Source of the DNA: Phascolarctobacterium succinatutens CAG:287 | Lineage (GTDB): Bacteria; Bacillota; Negativicutes; Acidaminococcales; Acidaminococcaceae | Length of the DNA stretch: 15,371 bases | NCBI RefSeq assembly: GCF_000434895.1 | Contig: NZ_FR892757.1 | Coordinates: 1 to 15,371 of the forward strand | Direction: 5' to 3' | The notes under the pieces: generated by a model | The model's input: the letters and a program-made list of their open reading frames with translations, nothing else | Databases searched by the model: none | What the model was told of the DNA's origin: nothing | Position numbers and translations under genes: made by a program | Shown here: positions 1-6,230 of the stretch, in pieces | Position numbering within the stretch: position 1 is the stretch's first letter | How the letters are laid out: each line of letters opens with the position of its first letter

Positions 1-105
1 ATTTTTTGTTCAAGTTGATTATACAATCTACCAAAAGATTTACTTGATCAAAAAACCAATATTATTCTCTTTACACGCCCGAGACGTTTCGGAAAAACCT
101 TAAAT
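1..105 (+). pseudogene. Out-of-frame 5' part of the first AAA-ATPase-like/PD-(D/E)XK gene
   Basis: Bases 19-105 stay in frame with the downstream gene and encode DLLDQKTNIILFTRPRRFGKT, the conserved segment with the family's Walker A-like motif RPRRFGKT (79-102). Frame 1 has a TGA at 16-18. Upstream, the expected sequence continues in frame 2 (FFVQVDYT, bases 2-25, resembling the family's FYFVDKT). The reading frame therefore switches at about bases 25-28, most simply by loss of one base. The true start lies left of the window. Either the gene is a frameshifted pseudogene or there is a one-base sequencing error. Confidence 0.6.
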
Positions 106-1623
106 ATGGATATGCTCCGTACTTTCTTTGAAAAAACTAACGAAGATACCAGTATATACTTTAAAGACAAAGCCATCTGGCAGCAAGGTGAAAAATATAC
201 GCAATGCCAAGGGAAATACCCGGTAATCTTTATCAGTTTAAAAGACTGTAAATCTATGAGATGGGAAACTACCTATAATCTTTTGAAAAATACTATACGT
301 ATGGAATATGCAAGACATACAGAATTAGAAAACAGTGTATTTGTTTCTAAAGTAGATGCAGTTACTTACCAAAGTATTATCAATAACACTGCAATAGAAA
401 CAGATTATATGTTTTCCCTGCAAACACTTAGCCGTATGCTAAATGCTCACCATAAAAAAGCTCCGATTATTATCATTGATGAATACGATACCCCCATACA
501 GGAAGGTTTTACGAATAATTATTATGCAAAAGCTGTAGAATTTATCAGAAACTTTTTTTCAGCTGCATTAAAGGATAATCCCAATGTCACTCTAAGCATT
601 ATGACAGGAATCCTGCGCGTTGCTAAAGAAAGTATTTTCAGTGGGCTTAACAATATTCGTGTCGATTCCGTCCTTGATGACAAATTCAGTAATTATTTTG
701 GATTTACAAATGATGAAATCACCTCCATAGCTGAATACTATGGCGTACCAGAAAAAATTACAGAAATAAAGAGCTGGTACGATGGCTACAAATTTGGCGA
801 TACTGAAATCTATAATCCGTGGTCTGTAATCAACTATCTGAGCAATAACTATAAAGCGATTCCCTACTGGAGCCAGACCTCAGAAAACACTATTATCCAT
901 GAAATACTAAAAAAATACAACGAAGCTACCTATAAGAATCTTTACGAACTCCTAAAAGAAAACGGAAAAGTAACTTCAATCGTCAAGACAAATATCATCT
1001 ACCCGAGACTGAAAGAACCCCAGACTAATATACTGGGTTTTCTTCTTATGACCGGATACCTGAAATCAACCGCAACAACTATCAACGAAGACGGAGCCTA
1101 TATCTGCAAGCTCAATATTCCTAATAAGGAAATCAGGACTGTGTACCGAGAAGAAATCATAAGCCTGCTTAATAATGAAATAGGCGAAACCACAGTTACA
1201 GAACTAAGAAATGCATTACTGGAAAAGAATAGTAAAATAATCAAAAATACACTAAGCGAATTCCTGATGAAAACAATAAGCTACTTCGACGGACTGAAAG
1301 AAAACTATTATCACGGCCTTATGCTTGGGCTTATCACTATCTTTGAATATACTCATACCATCCGTTCCAACAGGGAAAGCGGCAACGGAAGATATGATAT
1401 CCAGCTTGCTCCTAAAAACGCAGGAATGCCAGGGATTATCATTGAAATAAAAGCAGATGAAAGCAAAGAGAAAAAACAAAATTTAGAACATTTAGCTCAA
1501 ATCGCTTTTGATCAGATCAACGAGAAAAAATATGATATAGACTTAATATCCATCGGAGTCAAGACCATATACAAATATGGCATCGCCTTCGCCAACAAAG
1601 AAGTAGCAGTAAGGAACAACTAA
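106..1623 (+). CDS. AAA-ATPase-like protein with C-terminal PD-(D/E)XK nuclease domain, 5'-disrupted
   Basis: This matches the PF09820 AAA-ATPase-like plus PF08011 PD-(D/E)XK (DUF1703) architecture, common in many copies in gut anaerobes and of unproven function. The frame is open to the TAA at 1623. Visible motifs are a Walker B-like IIIIDEYD (D125, E126, numbering from ATG 106), the family signature TGILRVAKESIFSGLNN and the GFT segment. The C-terminal nuclease core is GRYDI (D431) followed by IIEIK (E447, K449). The first ATG, at 106, lies just after the P-loop RPRRFGKT and has no ribosome binding site, so it is not the native start. The native protein would need the upstream out-of-frame segment. 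Translation as it stands would give a protein without Walker A, which is probably inactive as an ATPase. The gene is AT-rich compared with the core block downstream and is likely acquired. I am sure of the family and unsure whether the gene is functional. Confidence 0.75.
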   Translation: MDMLRTFFEKTNEDTSIYFKDKAIWQQGEKYTQCQGKYPVIFISLKDCKSMRWETTYNLLKNTIRMEYARHTELENSVFVSKVDAVTYQSIINNTAIETDYMFSLQTLSRMLNAHHKKAPIIIIDEYDTPIQEGFTNNYYAKAVEFIRNFFSAALKDNPNVTLSIMTGILRVAKESIFSGLNNIRVDSVLDDKFSNYFGFTNDEITSIAEYYGVPEKITEIKSWYDGYKFGDTEIYNPWSVINYLSNNYKAIPYWSQTSENTIIHEILKKYNEATYKNLYELLKENGKVTSIVKTNIIYPRLKEPQTNILGFLLMTGYLKSTATTINEDGAYICKLNIPNKEIRTVYREEIISLLNNEIGETTVTELRNALLEKNSKIIKNTLSEFLMKTISYFDGLKENYYHGLMLGLITIFEYTHTIRSNRESGNGRYDIQLAPKNAGMPGIIIEIKADESKEKKQNLEHLAQIAFDQINEKKYDIDLISIGVKTIYKYGIAFANKEVAVRNN

Positions 1624-1659
1624 CCATAACAATAATACATAATTTTGGGCATAAAAAGC

Positions 1660-1699
1660 AGTCAATTACACCTAACTCTTTAGGTAGGTGTAATTGACT
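1660..1699. terminator. Perfect 15-bp stem-loop after the first ATPase gene
   Basis: AGTCAATTACACCTA (1660-1674) pairs perfectly with TAGGTGTAATTGACT (1685-1699) across a 10-nt loop. The plus-strand tail is only moderately T-rich (CTCGTATTTTGTTT). On the minus strand the stem is followed by GCTTTTTATG. It probably ends transcription of the upstream gene and may act in both directions. Confidence 0.6.
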
Positions 1700-1795
1700 C
1701 TCGTATTTTGTTTGAAAAATGATTTTATATGCAGGAGGCTCGGCATAGAGTAGCGTATTCCTGGCTGGGAATGGAAAAGGAAAGAGGGTTATAGC

Positions 1796-2248
1796 GTGGA
1801 AAATTTTGGCGAATATCTTTTAGGGGCGTTAGGCTGTATTAACATGGTTTTGGCGATGCGCAAGTTTGAAATACAGTGGACGTTTTGTGATTATGTGGCA
1901 CCTGCGCTGGAGGAGGCTGGCGAAACGATGCTGGGAAAACGTGGCTCCTTTTTAGTACTGGTTGCGACCATCTTTATTCTGGGGTTGCCCATCAGACACC
2001 AATTGTACCGGGGTGATTATGTGCTGCCTTTGTTTATTTTCCTGCATTTTATTGTTATGCGGGTATTTTGGCTGCAGACGCAGAGAATGATTTATCTTGT
2101 GTTCGATCAGTATAACGAGGAAATATGTGAAAGCTACGAGAAGCAGGAGGAGGAGCCGGAGTATCCCTGGAAGGAAGCGGAGCTGAGCCTGCTGGCGCTG
2201 CCGTGGACCTGGACTGATAGTTATAATCGCTATAATAATTTAGAGTAG
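1796..2248 (+). CDS. Small membrane protein of unknown function
   Basis: The product is 150 residues long and I do not recognise its family. There are two strongly hydrophobic stretches, roughly residues 50-67 (SFLVLVATIFILGLPI) and 75-100 (YVLPLFIFLHFIVMRVF), which look like two membrane helices joined by a short charged loop (RHQLYRGD). The C-terminal third is acidic and probably cytoplasmic (QEEEPEYPWKEAE). The start is GTG at 1796, with AAAGAGGG 7-14 bases upstream as a usable but imperfect ribosome binding site. A 21-codon reading frame (1729-1794) ends just before this GTG and could be a leader peptide. The gene stands alone between two hairpins. It may not be real, but length, composition and hydrophobic pattern favour a genuine small membrane protein. 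Confidence 0.55.
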   Translation: MENFGEYLLGALGCINMVLAMRKFEIQWTFCDYVAPALEEAGETMLGKRGSFLVLVATIFILGLPIRHQLYRGDYVLPLFIFLHFIVMRVFWLQTQRMIYLVFDQYNEEICESYEKQEEEPEYPWKEAELSLLALPWTWTDSYNRYNNLE

Positions 2249-2314
2249 GCTGGAAGGAATGTCAGGAGGCAAGCCAGCCTTGCTTTGAGAAGCTATGCTT
2301 GCGGCATTTAAGTG

Positions 2315-2343
2315 CTTCAGAAACAAGCTTGAAGTATTTTTTT
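2315..2343 (+). terminator. Possible weak terminator after the membrane-protein gene
   Basis: CTTCA (2315-2319) pairs with TGAAG (2330-2334) and is followed by TATTTTTTT. A second, longer-loop hairpin, AGGCTGG/CCAGCCT (2247-2253 and 2274-2280), overlaps the stop codon of the preceding gene. The short stem makes the call weak. Confidence 0.35.
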
Positions 2344-2378
2344 CAATGCTGTTTATTATATACTGCAGTAGTCCTTTG

Positions 2379-2387
2379 TGCTATAAT
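2379..2387 (+). promoter_or_regulatory. Extended -10 promoter of the second ATPase gene
   Basis: TGCTATAAT is a perfect -10 box with the TGn extension, 41 bases before the ATG at 2429. No good -35 is visible at 17 bp, which fits an extended -10 promoter. Confidence 0.55.
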
Positions 2388-2428
2388 TTTATATAGAAGT
2401 AACGTGAAATGCGAGGAGGTTAAGGCAG

Positions 2429-4015
2429 ATGGGCAGATTTGTTAATCCTGATAACAGCGCTTTTCAAAATGCGGTTAATGGAGAAATATATATAGATAAG
2501 AGCGGATTGATAGAACTGACCAACAGATTTCTTGGTACGCCACAGGAATTTATATGCAACAGCCGTCCGCGTCGTTTTGGTAAGTCTATGGCTGCCAATA
2601 TGCTGGCTGCTTATTATAGCAAAGGGTGCGATTCCAGAGAGCTTTTTAAGGGACTGCAGATTGAAAAGAATGCCAGCTATGAAAAGTATCTCGATAAATT
2701 TGATGTTATTCATTTTGATGTGCAGTGGTGTTTTAAAGAAGCTGGTAGTGCGGAAAAAACGGTCAGCTTTATTACGCAGACTATCTTAGCAGAATTGCGT
2801 GCTATCTATGGAGCAGTCATTCCTGAACATGTAGATAAGGTTTCCGGTGCTTTGTCTTATATTAGCGCAGCAACCGGCAATAAATTTGTGATAATTATTG
2901 ATGAGTGGGATGTGCTTATCAGAGATGAGGCAACCAATAAGGCGGTGCAGGATGAGTATATTGACTTTCTGCATAACCTGTTCAAAGGTGTAGAGCCTAC
3001 GAAATTTATTGCACTGGCCTATATTACAGGCATCTTGCCCATAAAGAAGTATAAAACTCAGTCGGCATTGAATAATTTTGATGAATATACGATGATAGGG
3101 CCAGGACTGATGGCACCCTGGATTGGCTTTACTGAAGGTGAGGTCAAGGTCTTATGTGAAAAATATCAAAAGGACTTTGCTGAGGTTAAGCGTTGGTATG
3201 ATGGTTATCAATTGGAAGATTACCATGTGTATAATCCGCGTGCTGTTGTCAGCCTGATGCTGCAGGGAACCTTCCAAAGCTATTGGACGCAGACGGGAAC
3301 GTATGAATCCATTCTGCCGCTGATCAATATGGATTTTGATGGCTTGCGGTCTGCTATTATTGATATGTTAGCGGGCGACACTGTGGCGGTTATACCGTAT
3401 TTTTTTCAAAATGATATGGTAAGCTTTAGAGGCAAGGACGATGTCTTGACGTTGCTCATACATTTAGGGTATCTTGCTTATGATCAGAAAAAGAATCAGG
3501 CGTTTATACCTAATGAAGAAATACGTTTTGAGTTTGCAATGGCAACGAAGGTAAATAAGTGGAGTGAGCTGATTAGCTTTCAGAAGGAGTCACGCGCTTT
3601 GCTGGAAGCTGTATTGGATGAGGATACAGAAGCTGTTGCGGAGATGATGGAAAGCATTCATAATCAGTACACCTCTGTCATTCAGTATAACGATGAAAAT
3701 TCTTTGAGTGGTGTGCTGACTATTGCTTTTTTAGCTGCGATGGATTATTATTTCAAGCCGATCAGAGAGCTGCCGACCGGGAGAGGCTTTGCAGATTTTG
3801 TATATCTTCCCAAGCCAGCGTGTAGAGAGGATTATCCTGTGCTGGTGGTTGAGCTGAAATGGAACAGGGGTGCTGAGACAGCATTGCAACAGATTAAAGA
3901 GAAGCGCTATGCGGAAGCGCTCAAGGAATATGCTGGCAGTGTTCTTTTAGTAGGGATTAACTATGATAAGAAGACGAAGGAGCATAGCTGCAGCATAGAG
4001 CGGATTGCTAAATGA
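2429..4015 (+). CDS. AAA-ATPase-like protein with C-terminal PD-(D/E)XK nuclease domain (intact)
   Basis: A complete 528-residue protein of the PF09820/PD-(D/E)XK family. The N-terminal region has the typical FVNPDNSAFQNAVNGEIYIDKSGLI opening, the Walker A-like SRPRRFGKSM (residues 45-54, K52, S53), the Walker B-like FVIIIDEWD (D158, E159) and the YITGILPIKK sensor-like signature. Next comes the family segment RWYDGYQ...VYNPRAV. The C-terminal nuclease core reads RGFADFVY (D456) and VVELKWN (E475, K477), so the catalytic D...ExK set is present. The start ATG at 2429 has AGGAGG about 10 bases upstream. The gene has its own extended -10 promoter and a strong terminator, so it is a stand-alone unit. 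It is a divergent relative of the broken gene at the left edge rather than a recent copy. Biological role is unproven; a nucleic-acid-acting ATPase-nuclease linked to defence or mobile DNA is the usual guess. Confidence 0.88.
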   Translation: MGRFVNPDNSAFQNAVNGEIYIDKSGLIELTNRFLGTPQEFICNSRPRRFGKSMAANMLAAYYSKGCDSRELFKGLQIEKNASYEKYLDKFDVIHFDVQWCFKEAGSAEKTVSFITQTILAELRAIYGAVIPEHVDKVSGALSYISAATGNKFVIIIDEWDVLIRDEATNKAVQDEYIDFLHNLFKGVEPTKFIALAYITGILPIKKYKTQSALNNFDEYTMIGPGLMAPWIGFTEGEVKVLCEKYQKDFAEVKRWYDGYQLEDYHVYNPRAVVSLMLQGTFQSYWTQTGTYESILPLINMDFDGLRSAIIDMLAGDTVAVIPYFFQNDMVSFRGKDDVLTLLIHLGYLAYDQKKNQAFIPNEEIRFEFAMATKVNKWSELISFQKESRALLEAVLDEDTEAVAEMMESIHNQYTSVIQYNDENSLSGVLTIAFLAAMDYYFKPIRELPTGRGFADFVYLPKPACREDYPVLVVELKWNRGAETALQQIKEKRYAEALKEYAGSVLLVGINYDKKTKEHSCSIERIAK

Positions 4016-4034
4016 AAATTTTTAAAGCATAAAA

Positions 4035-4082
4035 AAGCCTACTGGATTACATGGTCAGTAATTCAGTAGGCTTGATTTTTTT
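4035..4082 (+). terminator. Strong rho-independent terminator of the second ATPase gene
   Basis: AGCCTACTGGATTAC (4036-4050) pairs with GTAATTCAGTAGGCT (4058-4072), with one G-T wobble and a 7-nt loop, and an A-T pair extends the base. It is followed by GA and a run of seven T (4076-4082). An A-run precedes it, so it may also work on the minus strand. Confidence 0.85.
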
Positions 4083-4279
4083 GAACATGTCGGTGTTCAG
4101 CTGATGAACAAAGCATAGCATATAATAACGAGGTAAGGTGCGCGTTGAGTTTTTTGAGAGATTCGTCGAGGGTTGTGTTCATTGGTGATATAATTCTTTA
4201 ATATTTTGGTTGAAGAAGATATATCGTAAGGGGGATGGGGGGCAGTGATATTGAAAAATAGTAGGCAATGCCTTATATA

Positions 4280-4456
4280 ATGGAATTACATGAAATAAAA
4301 GGATTGACTGGCATTTCCAGAAAGCAAGGGTTATTCTGTTCGTGATTTAAAGTATATGGCAAAATTTACTGAAAGGCTTCTTGATAAAAAATTATGCAAG
4401 AGGTGCTTGTACAATCACCTTATAAAAATTGTGCAGTACCAAATAACACATGCTGA
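4280..4456 (+). pseudogene. Decayed fragment of a DUF1016 (YhcG-type) nuclease gene
   Basis: Three reading-frame pieces join into the N-terminal domain of DUF1016/YhcG proteins. The pieces are MELHEIKGLT (4280-4309), then one base out of frame AFPESKGYSVRDLKYMAKFTE (4311-4373), then in the third frame IMQEVLVQSPYKN (4391-4429), ending at TGA 4454-4456. The family hallmark FP..KG(F/Y)S.R(N/D)L.YM.KF.E is clear, and it is normally followed by Q(E)VLAQI.W.H. At least two frameshifts and the missing C-terminal PD-(D/E)XK domain make this a relic. The 3' part of the gene has been lost and replaced by the 55-bp terminator repeat. The preceding bases 4083-4279 hold only the short dyad GAACA...TGTTC (4084-4099) and no convincing gene. 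Confidence 0.6.
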
Positions 4457-4502
4457 CGCTTCGCATTCACGCAAGGCGTCAGCCTTTTTCCGTTGGCAGC
4501 TG
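4448..4502 (+). repeat. 55-bp direct repeat, left copy (terminator-containing)
   Basis: This 55-bp segment recurs at 6071-6125 with 52 of 55 identical bases (differences at the 4th, 21st and 27th bases). It includes a terminator hairpin and the trailing CCGTTGGCAGCTG. The two copies flank the AlbA_2 regulator gene, 1,623 bp apart start to start. Confidence 0.85.
4452..4489 (+). terminator. Terminator within the left 55-bp repeat
   Basis: GCTGACGC (4452-4459) pairs with GCGTCAGC (4476-4483), followed by CTTTTT. It is rho-independent and plus-oriented. No intact gene precedes it directly, only the DUF1016 relic. Confidence 0.7.
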
Positions 4503-4597
4503 ATAATTTGTGCCAAGTGTCCCGAAGAATATATATAATTTAGGACACATGCTGCTCTTGTTGATGCCCCTGCTACTCATTATTCTAAGCAGTGTGA

Positions 4598-4626
4598 TTG
4601 ACAATTATGATTAGAATGATTAAAAT
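4598..4626 (+). promoter_or_regulatory. Promoter of the AlbA_2 regulator gene
   Basis: A perfect -35 TTGACA (4598-4603), a 17-bp spacer and -10 TAAAAT (4621-4626). Transcription would begin about 4633, some 45 bases before the ATG at 4678. The tandem repeats described separately run through the spacer, the -10 and the start site. Confidence 0.8.
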
Positions 4627-4657
4627 ATGATTAGAATGATTAGAATATGAGTAGAAT
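4607..4657 (+). repeat. Tandem operator-like repeats over the promoter
   Basis: A 20-bp unit, ATGATTAGAATGATTAAAAT (4607-4626), is repeated with one change at 4627-4646, and an 11-bp partial copy, ATGAGTAGAAT, follows at 4647-4657. An inverted version of the last part, CTACTCATTATTCTA (4573-4587), lies upstream of the -35. The spacing and overlap with the promoter suggest cooperative binding of a repressor, most simply the regulator encoded just downstream. Confidence 0.6.
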
Positions 4658-4677
4658 AGAACTGAGGAGTGAGCAGA

Positions 4678-6009
4678 ATGAGATTTCGGGAAACAGAAAT
4701 AGTTGAATTAAAGTCCATCGTGATGGATGATATCAAAAAAGAGATCATTGCTTTTGCCAACTGTGACGGAGGCACGGTCTATGTGGGGGTGGCAGACGAT
4801 GGCAAAGTGTTGGGAGTTGAAAATGCAGATGAGTGTGCCTTGCAGATTTCCAATATGGTACGAGATGCTGTAAAGCCGGATGTCACCATGTTCATTCACT
4901 ATGAAACGCTAGAATGTGATGGAAAAGCAGTTGTGGCCGTCAACATTCAGCGCGGAACAAATCGTCCCTATTATCTGGCAAAGAAAGGACTGCGGCCTGA
5001 GGGTGTCTATGTGCGGCAGGGATATTCTTCTGTACCGGCAACAGATACGGCTATTCGGCAGATGATCAAGGAAACCGATGGAGATAGCTTTGAGAATATG
5101 CGGTCTATCAATCAGGCATTGACCTTTGAGGCAACAAAAAAGGAATTTGAAAAAAGAAATGTTGCCTTTGGACAGCCGCAAATGCAGACTTTGAAAATCG
5201 TTTCCGCAGATGGCATTTATACGAATCTAGGGTTGCTCTTGTCTGAGCAGTGTCTCCACACAATCAAGGCGGCCGTGTTTGAAGGAATAAATCAGAATGT
5301 ATTTAAGGATCGCCGGGAGTTTTCCGGCTCTCTGATGCAGCAACTCAATGATGTCTACGACTATATTGATTTCCACAATCAGACACATGCGACTTTTCGG
5401 AAGCTCCTGCGGATTGATACACGGGACTACCCGGAGGTCGCCGTCCGCGAGGCATTGCTGAACACGCTGGTACACAGAGATTATTCTTTCCGAGCTAGTA
5501 CCTTGATTAGCATATACGATGATCGGATTGAATTCGTGTCCATCGGCGGGTTGCTTCCAGGTTTAGAACTGGACGATTTGATGATGGGTGTTTCTGTTTG
5601 TAGAAATCCGCACCTTGCCAATATCTTTTACCGCTTGCAGCTGATTGAAGCATATGGCACCGGCATGAAGAAAATCATGGGAGCTTATGCAAATGCCTCG
5701 GTGCAACCGGAGATTAAGACAACTAACAACGCTTTCAAAATCATTCTTCCTAATGTGAATGGCACGCCAAAAGCAGCAGAAGCACGTAAGGAAATTGAAA
5801 ATGCGGCAGCTCCGGCTTTGAATTCAAATGAGGGAAAAGTCCTACAATTTTTGAGTGAGCACCCAATTATTACCCGAAAAGAAGCACAGGCAATGCTGAA
5901 GGTTAGTCAGTCTACGGCTAGCCGTATTCTGAAAGCAATGGTAGATAGTGGTCAAATCAAACAGCTCGGTGGAAGTCGTACCACACGGTATGAACTTAGA
6001 AAAGAGTAA
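4678..6009 (+). CDS. AlbA_2/ATP-binding/winged-helix putative transcriptional regulator
   Basis: A 443-residue protein of the Schlafen AlbA_2-HATPase_c_4 family, usually annotated as ATP-binding protein or putative DNA-binding transcriptional regulator. The N-terminal AlbA_2 domain (about 1-115) shows ETEIVELKS and KKEIIAFANCDGGTVYVGV. The GHKL-type ATPase part (about 240-345) has REALLNTLVHRDYS (R257, E258, N262), DDRIEFVSIGGLLPG and the glycine-rich EAYGTGMKKIM. The C-terminus (from residue 384) is a winged helix-turn-helix, ITRKEAQAMLKVSQSTASRIL plus wing. I chose ATG 4678 because GAGGAG (4664-4669) lies 8 bases upstream. The in-frame GTG at 4669 overlaps that site and is unlikely. The promoter is covered by tandem repeats, so autoregulation is likely. 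Near-identical 55-bp repeats flank the gene, suggesting it came in as a unit. Target genes are unknown. Confidence 0.85.
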   Translation: MRFRETEIVELKSIVMDDIKKEIIAFANCDGGTVYVGVADDGKVLGVENADECALQISNMVRDAVKPDVTMFIHYETLECDGKAVVAVNIQRGTNRPYYLAKKGLRPEGVYVRQGYSSVPATDTAIRQMIKETDGDSFENMRSINQALTFEATKKEFEKRNVAFGQPQMQTLKIVSADGIYTNLGLLLSEQCLHTIKAAVFEGINQNVFKDRREFSGSLMQQLNDVYDYIDFHNQTHATFRKLLRIDTRDYPEVAVREALLNTLVHRDYSFRASTLISIYDDRIEFVSIGGLLPGLELDDLMMGVSVCRNPHLANIFYRLQLIEAYGTGMKKIMGAYANASVQPEIKTTNNAFKIILPNVNGTPKAAEARKEIENAAAPALNSNEGKVLQFLSEHPIITRKEAQAMLKVSQSTASRILKAMVDSGQIKQLGGSRTTRYELRKE

Positions 6010-6070
6010 ATTATAACGGACAAGCTACAAATTTTTAGGCATTTTATATCCATAATTCAAAGCATATAAT

Positions 6071-6125
6071 ACAGGCTGACGCTTCGCATTTACGCAGGGC
6101 GTCAGCCTTTTTCCGTTGGCAGCTG
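6071..6125 (+). repeat. 55-bp direct repeat, right copy (terminator-containing)
   Basis: Second copy of the repeat at 4448-4502, with 52 of 55 bases the same. This copy lies 61 bases after the stop codon of the AlbA_2 regulator gene and would terminate it. Confidence 0.85.
6074..6112 (+). terminator. Terminator of the AlbA_2 regulator gene
   Basis: GGCTGACGC (6074-6082) pairs with GCGTCAGCC (6099-6107), followed by five T. It has one base pair more than the left copy. Confidence 0.8.
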
Positions 6126-6149
6126 CTACACTGACTAAATCTTTTTATA

Positions 6150-6178
6150 TTGAAATTATGTTCGTAAAGTGCTATAAT
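6150..6178 (+). promoter_or_regulatory. Promoter of the Y-family polymerase operon
   Basis: -35 TTGAAA (6150-6155), 17-bp spacer and a perfect -10 TATAAT (6173-6178) with the TGC extension. It stands about 50 bases before the polymerase ATG. Confidence 0.8.
6151..6164. promoter_or_regulatory. Candidate LexA (DinR-type) SOS box
   Basis: TGAAATTATGTTCG matches the Bacillus-type LexA consensus CGAACRNRYGTTYG at 11 of 14 positions, with a full right half-site. It overlaps the -35 and spacer of the polymerase promoter, the right place for repression. A second, shorter dyad, CGAATGTTCG (6197-6206), lies in the leader. A LexA box is expected here because Y-family polymerases are classic SOS genes. 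Confidence 0.5.
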
Positions 6179-6230
6179 AACATTACAAAAACACAACGAA
6201 TGTTCGCTTAAAGCGCGGGAGGAATTTGTC

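Noticed and set aside
4064..4182. Minus-strand 39-codon frame (MNTTLDESLKKLNAHL...)
   Set aside because: No ribosome binding site, and its 3' end runs into the 3' arm of the terminator of the upstream gene; could be a relic but cannot be supported.
4356..4538. A 60-codon frame as an independent gene
   Set aside because: Its first half is the DUF1016 relic and its second half reads through the 55-bp terminator repeat, so it is not a gene.
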